NCBI RefSeq assembly: GCF_002142155.1
Contig: NZ_NASD01000007.1
Location: 1 to 64,000 of the forward strand
Source of the DNA: Gilliamella apis
GTDB taxonomy: Bacteria; Pseudomonadota; Gammaproteobacteria; Enterobacterales; Orbaceae
Direction: 5' to 3'
Length of the DNA: 64,000 nt
The position numbers and the translations under genes were made by a program. Of the stretch, positions 10,004-19,286 are shown one piece after another. The notes below the pieces were generated by a model. The model was given only the letters and a program-made list of their open reading frames with translations. It did no database searches and had not been told where the DNA came from. Positions within the stretch are counted from its first letter, which is position 1. Every line of letters begins with the position of its first letter.

Positions 10004-11428
10004 TTAATTAATATAAAAATTTTCAATACAATTTGGTTGATAAAATTTGGTGTCAAAATTCTGTGAAATTAACTGTCTTAATGCATCAATATCCGCAATT
10101 TCACCTAATGAAATTAACTGATAGCCAACATTTCCTAATGCCGAAGATTCAATAGGTCCAGCGGTGACATTAACATTGCATAAGTCAGCACATAACTGGT
10201 TTAAAAAAGCATTTTGACAACCTCCACCGACAATGTGTAATGTCTTAATGGGATTACCACTCAGTGTCGATAATTCGTGTAATACATCTCGATATAAATG
10301 AGCTAGGCTGTCAAAAATACATCTGACTAATTGAGCGAGGTTGTTAGGCGTTTGACCACTGTTTTCTAAACAAACCTGTTTAATGGTTTCTGTCATGGAG
10401 TCCGGATTTAAAAACCGTGGATCATTGGGATTTATAAGAAACGTAAAAGGTTGTTCTTGTTTTGCCGATGCGATTAATTCAATAATATCTTTAACGTTAT
10501 TTTCAGCACAAACCCGTTGAAATAACCATAATCCCATGATGTTTTTTAATACTCGATAATTACCATCTACACCACCTTCATTGGTAATATTGGCTTTTAA
10601 TGCTTGTTTGCTTATCAGTGGTTGTTTTGATTCCAATCCCATTAATGACCAAGTACCCGAACATAAATAAGCACTATGTAAATTGATGATTGGTGCAGCA
10701 ATAACCGCACTAGCAGTATCATGACTTGCGACTGCAATTACAGGGATATGATCACCCTTGGCACTTTGCCAATATCCAACTTGATTTCCAGGCTTACTGA
10801 TATCACCAAACCATTTACGTGGTATACCAAGATAATCAAGTAAATCTTTATCCCAATCTTGAGTCGTCACATTGACAAGTTGTGTGGTGGTTGCATTGGT
10901 GTATTCTCGATTTAATACACCGGTTAATCGGTAAATCAGATAATCAGGAATCATGACAAAATCGGTTACTCGTGATAACCATTCTGGTGATTCAAGCATC
11001 ATTGCCCTAAGTTGATAAAGTGTGTTAAAGGTTAAAAACTGAATTCCCGTTTTTTGATAAATATTTTCTAGACCAATGTCATCTTGTACTTTTGACATAA
11101 TGTTGTCAGTACGATGATCTCGATAAGAGTAAGTAGGGCCGACAATTTGACCTTGTTTATCAAGCAACACATAATCAACCCCCCATGTATCAATACCGAT
11201 ACTATCGAGTTTGATATCTTGTTGGATAATTTTGTTTAATCCGGTTATGATTTCTTGTTCTAAGTACGTCAAATCCCAACAAAAATTTTTACCATCACTT
11301 TTATATCCATTACTAAATCGATGTATCTCAGTTAGCGTTAATTTTCCTGTTTGAGATCGATAACTCGACAACATGACTCTGCCACTTGATGCGCCTAGAT
11401 CGATTGCAGCAATATATCTATTTGCCAT
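10004..11428 (-). CDS. rhaB: Rhamnulokinase RhaB
   Basis: FGGY-family sugar kinase that phosphorylates L-rhamnulose at O1 with ATP. The N-terminal phosphate loop [14 protein letters not shown] and the C-terminal adenosine-binding [15 protein letters not shown] are clear. A GTG at 11443 would add five residues, but GAGGG ends nine bases before the ATG at 11428, so I use the ATG (474 residues). It is the first gene of rhaB-rhaA-rhaD-rhaT-fucO-rhaM, and its upstream region carries the CRP-type site and promoter. Confidence 0.95.
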   Translation of the reverse strand: MANRYIAAIDLGASSGRVMLSSYRSQTGKLTLTEIHRFSNGYKSDGKNFCWDLTYLEQEIITGLNKIIQQDIKLDSIGIDTWGVDYVLLDKQGQIVGPTYSYRDHRTDNIMSKVQDDIGLENIYQKTGIQFLTFNTLYQLRAMMLESPEWLSRVTDFVMIPDYLIYRLTGVLNREYTNATTTQLVNVTTQDWDKDLLDYLGIPRKWFGDISKPGNQVGYWQSAKGDHIPVIAVASHDTASAVIAAPIINLHSAYLCSGTWSLMGLESKQPLISKQALKANITNEGGVDGNYRVLKNIMGLWLFQRVCAENNVKDIIELIASAKQEQPFTFLINPNDPRFLNPDSMTETIKQVCLENSGQTPNNLAQLVRCIFDSLAHLYRDVLHELSTLSGNPIKTLHIVGGGCQNAFLNQLCADLCNVNVTAGPIESSALGNVGYQLISLGEIADIDALRQLISQNFDTKFYQPNCIENFYIN

Positions 11429-11459
11429 TATAACTACCCTCACTTTTACTAATGAAGAC

Positions 11460-11509
11460 AGTCTAGTGAACTATTTTGATTTACACTTTTAATCGATGGC
11501 CATTGTTAA
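11460..11509 (-). promoter_or_regulatory. Putative RhaS-controlled rhaB promoter
   Basis: On the minus strand TAGACT (11465-11460) is a plausible -10, the same hexamer as in the E. coli rhaB promoter as I remember it. TTAACAATGGCCAT (11509-11496), about 30 bases upstream of it, resembles the CCAATGGCCCAT core of the E. coli RhaS-binding region. The assignment rests on recalled E. coli sequence and on position, and is an inference. Confidence 0.5.
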
Positions 11510-11537
11510 ATAAGTTTGGCAAAATTTTTAAAATGCT

Positions 11538-11553
11538 TGTGATCTATACCACA
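11538..11553 (-). promoter_or_regulatory. CRP binding site for the rhamnose operon
   Basis: TGTGATCTATACCACA has one perfect half (TGTGA), a six-base spacer and one near-perfect half (CCACA against TCACA). With a start of transcription about seven bases after the predicted -10, its centre falls near -92, the location known for CRP at E. coli rhaBAD. This implies catabolite control of rhamnose use. The site could also affect psd on the other strand. Confidence 0.7.
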
Positions 11554-11597
11554 AAATAAGAACAAAGGTGGTGTTTTTATACTTTCATAATAAATGT

Positions 11598-11606
11598 TGA
11601 TATAAT
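11598..11606 (+). promoter_or_regulatory. Extended -10 promoter for psd
   Basis: TGATATAAT, a TGN plus perfect TATAAT, lies about 30 bases before the psd start codon. No clear -35 is visible. Confidence 0.5.
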
Positions 11607-11638
11607 GGTTCATTTAGTAAATAAATTGAGAGCTATTT

Positions 11639-12487
11639 ATGTTAAATCAATTAAAAGCAATAATTCAGTATCTTTTACCTAAACAGTTATTAACCGTTAT
11701 ATTGGGTTGGTTAGCCAACAAACGTTTAGGAAAAGTCACAACATGGATGATTATTGGTTTTTGTAAGCTATACAAAATTGATCTAAGTGAAGCGAAGTTA
11801 ACTGATGCTAAAGATTATCCAACATTTAACGATTTTTTTGCTCGTGAACTCAATGAAGATGCGAGACCTATTGATCCTGCGGCAAGTTCAATTGTCATGC
11901 CAGCAGATGGTGTAATTAGTCAATTCGGTAATATTCAAGATAATTTATTGTTACAAGCTAAAGGCCATTTTTACTCATTAGAATCTTTACTTGCTTGTCA
12001 TCCAGATATGATAAAGTTTTTTAAAAATGGCTCTTTTGCTACCACTTATTTATCACCTAAAAACTATCATCGTTTTCATATGCCTTGTGATGGTATATTA
12101 CGTGAAATGATTTATGTACCAGGCTCTCTGTTTTCAGTTAACCAAGCAACAACTGAAACCATTCCAAATATTTTTGCCCGAAATGAACGAGTAATTTGTT
12201 TATTTGAAACCGAATTTGGACCAATGGCTCAAATTATGGTAGGCGCGACTATCGTTGGTAGTATTGAATTAAATTGGGCTGGTATAATTACACCACCTCG
12301 TGATGGAGTGATGAAACGTTGGACTTATGCTGGTGAAGTTAAATTAGCAAAAGGCCAAGATATGGGATGCTTTAAATTAGGCTCAACCGTTATCACCTTA
12401 TTTGCCTCCAACGCTATTGAATTTGATAGCCATCTAAAACATGGTGATATTACCCGAGTAGGTCAAAAACTAGCCGAAAGGATCTAA
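11639..12487 (+). CDS. psd: Phosphatidylserine decarboxylase
   Basis: Membrane-associated pyruvoyl enzyme making phosphatidylethanolamine from phosphatidylserine, the last step for the main phospholipid. The 282-residue proenzyme contains the self-cleavage motif LGST near residue 248, where the serine becomes the pyruvoyl group. The conserved [11 protein letters not shown] and [10 protein letters not shown] segments are present. The gene is followed by mscM after three bases, the same order as in E. coli. Confidence 0.97.
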   Translation: MLNQLKAIIQYLLPKQLLTVILGWLANKRLGKVTTWMIIGFCKLYKIDLSEAKLTDAKDYPTFNDFFARELNEDARPIDPAASSIVMPADGVISQFGNIQDNLLLQAKGHFYSLESLLACHPDMIKFFKNGSFATTYLSPKNYHRFHMPCDGILREMIYVPGSLFSVNQATTETIPNIFARNERVICLFETEFGPMAQIMVGATIVGSIELNWAGIITPPRDGVMKRWTYAGEVKLAKGQDMGCFKLGSTVITLFASNAIEFDSHLKHGDITRVGQKLAERI

Positions 12488-12490
12488 TCT

Positions 12491-15109
12491 ATGTTGATGC
12501 GTGGTTTTTTGTGTTGGATATTACTGGCTATTTCATGCTTTGCTGTAGCTGAAGAATCAATACCTGTTATTGATAATGAAGATCAACTTGCAGAAGTGAT
12601 CACTAAACTCGATGAAAAGAATGAAGATCTTCGTCAGAATATGGAGTACCAAAAAACACATTTAACCAGCATTATTAATGAACAAAATAATATTAACACC
12701 CAAATTTCACATGTTCAAAATACCCTTGCAACCCTTGCAGAACAAGGTGAATGGTTAAGTTTTTCAACGGCGTTAGGTGAAACTTTGCGCCAACAACTAT
12801 TGCGATTACCAGAAAAACCTAAGTCACAACCACTTGATGCTGAAATCGCTGAAGCAAAAGTTCAACAACTTAATTATTCAAATACCTTAAACGGATTAGA
12901 GAATTACCCAACATTAAGTATTCCTCTTAATAATCTTAAATCTGCCAGCCAATACCGACGATTATTACGCGAACAAAGCGAACTACTTAAAACATTAATT
13001 TCAGGGACCGATACCACGATCCTTGAATTAACTAAATTAAAAATTTCCAATAAACAATTAACCAATGCCATTGATGAAGTTAATGATGCCGCTCATCGTT
13101 ACTTCTTTTGGGTTGCTGATGTTAACCCTATTTCACTTAGTTTTCCTTTAGACTTAGCCAAAGATGTGGTTTATGTCACCGTTTCAATTGATACACTATC
13201 ACAACTCTACAATGCTAGTTTAGAAGTGCTTAGCGCACCAAAACCACTATTCTTTTTAGTATTATCAATAATGTTTGTATATGTGCATTTTAAAATGCGT
13301 GGCAAATACAACACATTTTTAAATAAATCAGCTACTCGAGTCGGTAAAGTCACCCAAGACAGTTATTCTCTGACTTTAAAAGTCATTATTTTTTCATTGA
13401 TAATGGCATTACCTGTACCTATTTTGTGGGCTGCATTAGGTTATGCACTACAAATTAATTGGGATTACCCTGTTGCAGTTGCTTTAGGCTATGGTGTCAA
13501 TGCCGCAGCACCTATTTTGTGGGTATTCATTATTACGGCACACTTTGCTTCCCCAAATGGATTGTTTATCACTCACTTTGGTTGGGCAAAACAAAATGTT
13601 CGTCACGCAATGAAATACTATCAACTATCTGTTTGGGTCGTGATCCCATTAGTTGTCATTGTGATGAGTTTTGATCAGTTTAGTAATCGCCAATTTGCTG
13701 CAACTATTGGTCGTATAGCCTTTATTATCCTCTGTTTTGCTTTAGTATTTATGACTAATTCAATTCATAGAGCTGGCGTCCCTCTTTATATTGATAAAAA
13801 AGGTTCAGGGGATAACTTATTAAGTCATATTTTGTGGTTTATGCTATTAAGTGCACCTTGGCTAGCCATCATTGCTGCTTGTTTAGGTTATTTGTCGACA
13901 GCAGAAGTTTTACTGGGCAGATTAGAAGCCTCAGTCATAATCTGGTTTGGCTTATTAGTTATTTATTTTATGATTCGTCGTTGGATGTGGATACAAAAAC
14001 GTCGTATTGAATTCGAACGGACTAAACAGCGCCGATTAGAACGAATGCAACGCGCCAAAGGCATAGAAGAAGATATAACTGCAATCAATGATAATGTTGA
14101 TGAACCTATTATTGATTTAGATGCGATTAGTGCTCAGTCATTACAATTAGTCAGATCGATTATTATGCTAATAGCCTTAATTAGTATGATCTTACTTTGG
14201 TCTGAACTTCATTCGGCTTTTGCTTTTATGAATAATATAAAGCTTTGGGGCACAAGTACCATTATCAATGGTAATGAGATCGAACAACATATTACACTTG
14301 GTGCGGTGTGTATCGCTATTTTAGTCATGACCATTACTGTTCAATTAGTTAAAAATCTACCTGCATTACTTGAGTTAGGCATTTTACAACATTTAGATTT
14401 AGCGCCGGGTACTGGATATGCAATTACCACGGTATCGAAGTACATTATTTTGATGATAGGTTGTATGATTGCTTTTTCATTCATTGGTATAGATTGGGCT
14501 AAAATTCAGTGGTTAATTGCTGCACTTGGTGTTGGTTTAGGTTTTGGTCTACAAGAGATCTTTGCTAATTTTATTTCCGGTTTAATTATTTTGTTTGAAA
14601 AACCAGTGCGGATTGGCGATACCGTTACGATTCGAGATTTAACTGGTAATATCACTAAAATTAGTACACGAGCTATTACTATAGTCGATTGGGATCGTAA
14701 AGAAATTGTCATGCCGAATAAGGCGTTTATCACCGAACAATTAGTCAATTGGTCATTATCCGATTCAATCACTCGTATAGTATTAACCATACCAGCAACC
14801 ATTGATGCAGATAGTGAACTGGTTATGAAGCTTTTACAACAAGCTTCTGAAGAATGTGAATTTGTGCTTAACGATCCAGAACCACAAGTCTTTTTAGTTG
14901 ATATTCAAGAAGGAATCCAGCTGTTTGAATTACGCGTATTTGCGGCAGAAATGGGACATCGAATGAAATTACGCAGTGCCATACATAAACTCATTCTGGA
15001 TGCTTATCGACGTCATAACCTGACCTTACCATTCCCACCATTGCAAACAAACTTAGAAGCGCTTGGTCGTAAAAGTGGTCGCCGAAATTATACTATTGGC
15101 ACAGTTTAG
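12491..15109 (+). CDS. mscM: Miniconductance mechanosensitive channel MscM (short form)
   Basis: Large MscS-family channel protecting against osmotic downshock. There is a signal peptide (MLMRGFLCWILLAISCFAVA), a periplasmic helical region to about residue 245, multiple membrane segments, and a C-terminal MscS core beginning near residue 675 (LGVGLGFGLQEIFANFISGL) with FEKPVRIGDTVTI as the start of the beta domain. At 872 residues it is well below the roughly 1,100 of E. coli MscM, the shortfall being in the periplasmic N-terminal part. psd linkage supports the assignment. Its stop overlaps the dedA-family stop by four bases. Confidence 0.85.
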   Translation: MLMRGFLCWILLAISCFAVAEESIPVIDNEDQLAEVITKLDEKNEDLRQNMEYQKTHLTSIINEQNNINTQISHVQNTLATLAEQGEWLSFSTALGETLRQQLLRLPEKPKSQPLDAEIAEAKVQQLNYSNTLNGLENYPTLSIPLNNLKSASQYRRLLREQSELLKTLISGTDTTILELTKLKISNKQLTNAIDEVNDAAHRYFFWVADVNPISLSFPLDLAKDVVYVTVSIDTLSQLYNASLEVLSAPKPLFFLVLSIMFVYVHFKMRGKYNTFLNKSATRVGKVTQDSYSLTLKVIIFSLIMALPVPILWAALGYALQINWDYPVAVALGYGVNAAAPILWVFIITAHFASPNGLFITHFGWAKQNVRHAMKYYQLSVWVVIPLVVIVMSFDQFSNRQFAATIGRIAFIILCFALVFMTNSIHRAGVPLYIDKKGSGDNLLSHILWFMLLSAPWLAIIAACLGYLSTAEVLLGRLEASVIIWFGLLVIYFMIRRWMWIQKRRIEFERTKQRRLERMQRAKGIEEDITAINDNVDEPIIDLDAISAQSLQLVRSIIMLIALISMILLWSELHSAFAFMNNIKLWGTSTIINGNEIEQHITLGAVCIAILVMTITVQLVKNLPALLELGILQHLDLAPGTGYAITTVSKYIILMIGCMIAFSFIGIDWAKIQWLIAALGVGLGFGLQEIFANFISGLIILFEKPVRIGDTVTIRDLTGNITKISTRAITIVDWDRKEIVMPNKAFITEQLVNWSLSDSITRIVLTIPATIDADSELVMKLLQQASEECEFVLNDPEPQVFLVDIQEGIQLFELRVFAAEMGHRMKLRSAIHKLILDAYRRHNLTLPFPPLQTNLEALGRKSGRRNYTIGTV

Positions 15110-15651
15110 CCAAAAATTGTTTCTAACCATGGCACCCCAAAAGCTCCTGGTGCCAATAGGACAAATGCCCAAATAGGAGCAGAAGCCACATTGGCAATAT
15201 TGAATTTTGTTGCTGGCATATGCATGGTACCAGCTATCAAAGGAACGACTGCTCGCAAAGGACCAAAAAATCGGCCAATAAACACCCCAAAAGTCCCATA
15301 ACGCTGAAAAAACTGTTCAGCACGAAATACCATTTTCGGATATTTATTCAATGGCCATGAAGCTATTACCTGTTGATGATAATGTTTGCCTAACCAATAA
15401 GATATTAGATCGCCGATAATAGCCCCGCATGATGCAGCAATCAAAACAGGAACAAACGAAATCACCCCAGTTCCAATCAAAGCTCCGGCTCCTAATAAAA
15501 TTGCGGTAGCAGGAACAAGTAAAGAGATGATAGCTAGTGATTCACCAAATGCTAATAAAAAAATAATTGGCAGCGACCACACTTGATGAGTTTCAATAAA
15601 TTGCATAATAGTATGCGTAATTTCATTTAATGACATAAAGTTGTCAACCAT
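15106..15651 (-). CDS. DedA family membrane protein
   Basis: Small inner-membrane protein of 181 residues in the DedA/SNARE-associated (VTT) family, members of which act in lipid carrier or phospholipid flipping and proton-motive-force homeostasis. The characteristic GESLAIISLLVPATAILLGAG near residue 37 and the GRFFGPLRAVVPLIAG signature near residue 127 are present. It lacks the extra C-terminal domain of YabI. The start could also be the ATG six codons in. Convergent with mscM. Confidence 0.85.
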   Translation of the reverse strand: MVDNFMSLNEITHTIMQFIETHQVWSLPIIFLLAFGESLAIISLLVPATAILLGAGALIGTGVISFVPVLIAASCGAIIGDLISYWLGKHYHQQVIASWPLNKYPKMVFRAEQFFQRYGTFGVFIGRFFGPLRAVVPLIAGTMHMPATKFNIANVASAPIWAFVLLAPGAFGVPWLETIFG

Positions 15652-15834
15652 AATTATTTTAGATAGGCTTTATTTTAACACAACAAATATATGATAGTTC
15701 TAATTGGACTAATCATTGGTAGAATCTAACAAAGTCAACCAACCTAAATATTGGCCTTTTTATTGCTGCTAAGCTAAGTTATTATATTTAAAATGATAGC
15801 TAGATTTAGTCAAACAATTATTTCGAGATAAACC

Positions 15835-16647
15835 ATGACAGTGGGCATTAAAAGCTTTAATGTAAATAAATTTAAACATGGTCAATTACAGCCGTCTGAA
15901 GATGATACTGTAGCCACAGAAAAACCAGTGGCGCTAATTTATAATGGTATTTCTCATGTCGTCATGATGGCAACCCCGAAAGATCTCAATTATTTTGCTA
16001 TTGGTTTTTCATTAACTGAAAGAATTATAGAATCAGTTAGTGAAATTTATGGCATTGATATTATTGAAACAGTACAAGGTATTGAAGTCCATATTGAACT
16101 ATCGTCAAGACGTTTTATGCAATTAAAAGAAAAGCGTCGCAATTTAACTGGTCGTACTGGTTGTGGTATTTGTGGTACAGAACAAATAGAGCAAGTTTGT
16201 CAATTTACTCCCCCTCTTTTATCAAACAATAAAATCCGTTTATCTGATTTTCATCATGCCCTTGATTATCTAACCAAAGTACAAACTGTTGGAGGACAAA
16301 CCGGTTGTACACATGCGGCTGTATGGTTGGATTTAACTGGTAATTTTATTGCTGGATTTGAAGATATTGGCAGACATGTTGCATTAGATAAATTGTTAGG
16401 TTATCGAGCAAAAATACAACAAGAAACTAAGCAAAACATACAAGGAATAATTCTTGTTTCAAGCCGAGCTAGTTATGAAATGGTACAAAAAACAGCTCGT
16501 TGTGGCATAGAAATTCTATTTGCCGTATCAGCCGCAACGACAATGGCAATTGAACTAGCTAAACAAAGTAATTTAACTTTAGTTGGTTTTTTTAGAAACA
16601 CCCAAGGAGTAATTTATACCGATAGTCAACGAATCACTGAGAAATAG
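15835..16647 (+). CDS. fdhD: Formate dehydrogenase accessory sulfurtransferase FdhD
   Basis: Transfers sulfur from the IscS cysteine desulfurase to the molybdenum cofactor of formate dehydrogenase. The CxxC catalytic motif is present in GRTGCGICGTEQ near residue 110, as are NGISHVVMMATPKDL and the GRHVALDKLLG segment. Length 270 is typical. No formate dehydrogenase structural gene lies in the window, but molybdate uptake genes do, 17 kb away. Confidence 0.95.
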   Translation: MTVGIKSFNVNKFKHGQLQPSEDDTVATEKPVALIYNGISHVVMMATPKDLNYFAIGFSLTERIIESVSEIYGIDIIETVQGIEVHIELSSRRFMQLKEKRRNLTGRTGCGICGTEQIEQVCQFTPPLLSNNKIRLSDFHHALDYLTKVQTVGGQTGCTHAAVWLDLTGNFIAGFEDIGRHVALDKLLGYRAKIQQETKQNIQGIILVSSRASYEMVQKTARCGIEILFAVSAATTMAIELAKQSNLTLVGFFRNTQGVIYTDSQRITEK

Positions 16648-16979
16648 TCTATCAATAATAAATTCAGACTGAACAATTATTTTACATAATCAATAAAATA
16701 ATTAACCATTCAATTTATTGATTTTTCATATAAAAATAAATTTAATTCAATATATATTATTTCACACCTTTCTTTATTTATCGAAGATCATCATAATATA
16801 CGCCGAAAATAAGAACAACTTTGTTTTTATTATATATTCTTTTTTAAATGATTGTTCTATTTTTAATCAATTATCAGTTATTGATATTATAAATAATTTT
16901 ACATAACTGATTAATAATCATAATGATTTTTAATCGTGTTATCAATTAAGCGTATACTTAAATTTGAAAGGATAGTGTC
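16648..16979. other. AT-rich intergenic region between fdhD and punA
   Basis: No supported gene; a 62-codon frame here has no ribosome binding site. A 10-bp stem (16808-16817 with 16822-16831, one G-T pair, loop ACTT) followed by a T-rich tract could end the fdhD transcript. TATACT at 16953-16958 is a possible -10 for punA, and AAAGGA precedes the punA ATG with good spacing. Confidence 0.5.
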
Positions 16980-17798
16980 ATGCATCAAACAGTAGATATA
17001 CAACAAGCAGTAAACTATATTCAACAACAAACTAATAAAAAACCAACAATTGGAATTATACTTGGATCTGGTTTAGGCCCTTTTGCCGATACTCTTGAAG
17101 ATGCAGTACACATTCCTTATGACAATATCCCTCATTTTGCCAAATCTGCTGCTGTCGGTCATGCTAATGAATTAGTTATTGGTAACTGTGGCGATAAAAC
17201 CGTTGTTGCCATGAAAGGGCGCTTTCATTATTACGAAGGTTTTTCATTGGATCAAGTTACCTTCCCTGTTCGGGTAATGAAAATGCTTGGCGTAGAAAAA
17301 CTTATCATTACCAATGCCTGTGGTGCAGTTAATACCAGCTTTAAACCTGGTGATTTAATGATAATTACAGATCACATTAACTTGACCGCTAATAATCCAT
17401 TAATGGGGCCAAATAATCCAGAATTAGGCGTACGTTTTCTTGATGTAAGCGAAGTATATAATAAACAATTACGCGCAACAGTTAGCGAAGTTGCTAAAGA
17501 ACTTAATATCACGTTACAACAAGGTGTTTATGCATGGTGGACAGGCCCAACGTATGAAACGCCAGCAGAAATTAGAATGATCAGAGTATTAGGTGCTGAT
17601 GCTGTAGGTATGTCAACCGTTCCAGAAGCAATCATTGCTCATCATTCAGGTATTAAAACCATCGGAATCTCATGTTTAACCAATATGGCTTGTGGCATTT
17701 TAGATCAACCTTTAGGTCATGAAGAAGTTATTGAAACCGCTGAACGAGTTAAATCAACTTTCTTACAATTGATTACTAAAACAATTGCTCGTTTTTAG
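16980..17798 (+). CDS. punA: Purine-nucleoside phosphorylase, trimeric (PunA/PupG type)
   Basis: Phosphorolyses purine (deoxy)nucleosides, typically guanosine and inosine, to base and (deoxy)ribose 1-phosphate. The 272-residue protein has the phosphate-binding ILGSGLGPFAD near residue 24, GRFHYYEG near residue 80, ITNACGAVN near 114, and ISCLTNMACGILDQPLGH near 225 with the base-contacting asparagine. The C-terminal ILDQPLxHxEV pattern is closer to Bacillus PupG than to E. coli XapA. The nucleoside transporter gene follows, making a salvage cassette. Confidence 0.9.
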   Translation: MHQTVDIQQAVNYIQQQTNKKPTIGIILGSGLGPFADTLEDAVHIPYDNIPHFAKSAAVGHANELVIGNCGDKTVVAMKGRFHYYEGFSLDQVTFPVRVMKMLGVEKLIITNACGAVNTSFKPGDLMIITDHINLTANNPLMGPNNPELGVRFLDVSEVYNKQLRATVSEVAKELNITLQQGVYAWWTGPTYETPAEIRMIRVLGADAVGMSTVPEAIIAHHSGIKTIGISCLTNMACGILDQPLGHEEVIETAERVKSTFLQLITKTIARF

Positions 17799-17873
17799 TT
17801 TTTAATAAGTCATTCTAAAAAGTAATTTTTTATAATTTTATATTAGCAGTTCACTTTATTTTGGATATAAATA

Positions 17874-19112
17874 ATGAACATAAAACATAGATTACAAGTC
17901 ATGATGTTTTTCCAATATTTTATTTGGGGAAGCTGGTTAACAACTTTTGGTATTTATTTGATCAATACGTTGAATTTTTCTGGTTATGACGTTGGTTTGG
18001 TTTACAGTACTAAAGGCTTTGCTGCATTAATTATGCCATTTATTATTGGTATTATTGCCGATAAATTTATTCCACCTAAATACTTATTTATGCTTTGTCA
18101 TACTATTTGTGCTATTGCATTATTTTATGCAGCCTCAGTAACAACACCCAACCAACTGTATTGGGTGATGCTGGTTAATGCAATGGCTTTTATGCCAACT
18201 ATAGCATTATCTAATTCATTAAGTTATCACTGTTTAGATAAAAGTAATTTAGACACTGTTACGGTTTTCCCAAAAATCCGTGTTTTTGGAACTGTAGGTT
18301 TTATTATCGCAATGTGGACCATCAGTTTACTAAAATTCGATATAAGCAATGCTCAGCTCTATATTGCCTGTGGGGCTTCCATTATTTTAGTTATCTATAG
18401 TGCGACATTACCCAATATTGAAATCACCAAAAACCAACAACAATCATGGATTTCACGTTTAGGTTTAGATGCATTTGTGTTATTTAAAAAACCAGTAATG
18501 TTGATATTTTTTCTGTTTTCGATGTTGTTAGGTGCTATATTACAAATCACTAATACCTTTGGTGGTGCGTTTTTAAAAGATTTTGGCAGAATTGCCGAAT
18601 TTCAAGACAGCATAATTGTTCAACATCCAGCGATATTATTATCTGTTTCGCAAATGGCTGAAGTTGCTTTTATTTTGACTATCCCATATTTTCTTAACAA
18701 ATTTGGCATAAAGAAAGTCATAATGATCAGCTTAATTGCCTGGACACTTAGATTTGGCTTCTTTGCCTATGGTGATCCAACACCATTTGGTTTTGTATTA
18801 TTGATGCTATCAATGATTGTATATGGTTGTGCATTTGACTTCTTTAATATCTCAGGCTCCATCTTTATTGAAAAAGAAGTTAATGCTAATATACGTGCTA
18901 GTGCCCAAGGGTTATTTATGACCATGGTTAATGGTATCGGTGCGATTATAGGTTCATTTATTAGTGGTATTGTGGTTGATATCAATACACATGATGGATT
19001 AAAAGATTGGCACTCAATATGGTTAAGTTTTGCTGCTTACGCATTAGTTTTAGGTATAGTATTTTATTTTACCTTTAATTATGATCAACATAAAACCGAA
19101 TCTGCGAAGTAA
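17874..19112 (+). CDS. nupG: Nucleoside:H+ symporter NupG/XapB type
   Basis: Major-facilitator permease of the nucleoside:proton symporter family with 12 membrane segments in 412 residues. It aligns along its length with E. coli NupG, including the start QYFIWGSWLTTFGIY, the LGLDAFVLFKKPVM central loop, and YGCAFDFFNISGSIFIEKEV in the C-terminal half. It lies 75 bases after punA, an arrangement like xapAB of E. coli but without an adjacent xapR. A strong terminator follows. Confidence 0.92.
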   Translation: MNIKHRLQVMMFFQYFIWGSWLTTFGIYLINTLNFSGYDVGLVYSTKGFAALIMPFIIGIIADKFIPPKYLFMLCHTICAIALFYAASVTTPNQLYWVMLVNAMAFMPTIALSNSLSYHCLDKSNLDTVTVFPKIRVFGTVGFIIAMWTISLLKFDISNAQLYIACGASIILVIYSATLPNIEITKNQQQSWISRLGLDAFVLFKKPVMLIFFLFSMLLGAILQITNTFGGAFLKDFGRIAEFQDSIIVQHPAILLSVSQMAEVAFILTIPYFLNKFGIKKVIMISLIAWTLRFGFFAYGDPTPFGFVLLMLSMIVYGCAFDFFNISGSIFIEKEVNANIRASAQGLFMTMVNGIGAIIGSFISGIVVDINTHDGLKDWHSIWLSFAAYALVLGIVFYFTFNYDQHKTESAK

Positions 19113-19124
19113 TAACTTATCAAT

Positions 19125-19155
19125 ATAAATAAGGGATAACCCATCCCTTATTTAT
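19125..19155 (+). terminator. Terminator after nupG
   Basis: ATAAATAAGGGAT (19125-19137) pairs perfectly with ATCCCTTATTTAT (19143-19155) over a five-base loop, followed by a T-rich tract including TTTTTT. Confidence 0.85.
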
Positions 19156-19224
19156 CCTCTGTTTTTTGAGTATTCCCATACCGTAAAAATAGTGACATAA
19201 AGCCACAAGATATTTCTTGTTGGT

Positions 19225-19259
19225 TATAATTTTTATGTGCCAATAATTGACGGCACATA
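19225..19259 (+). promoter_or_regulatory. Promoter -10 and overlapping dyad before the EamA gene
   Basis: TATAAT at 19225-19230 is followed at 19234-19259 by the dyad TATGTGCC/GGCACATA with a 10-base spacer, which would cover the start of transcription. This placement suits a repressor operator; a hairpin at the 5' end of the mRNA is the other reading. Confidence 0.45.
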
Positions 19260-19286
19260 TAGTTTTAAAAGTAATGAGATTTAGTT

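Noticed and set aside
9994-10056. N-terminal extension of RhaA
   Set aside because: The 21 extra residues overlap rhaB, and AAGGAG points to the ATG at 9993, which matches the family N terminus.
16718-16906. 62-codon frame between fdhD and punA
   Set aside because: Composition is that of AT-rich noncoding DNA (I, N, F rich), with no ribosome binding site or family resemblance.
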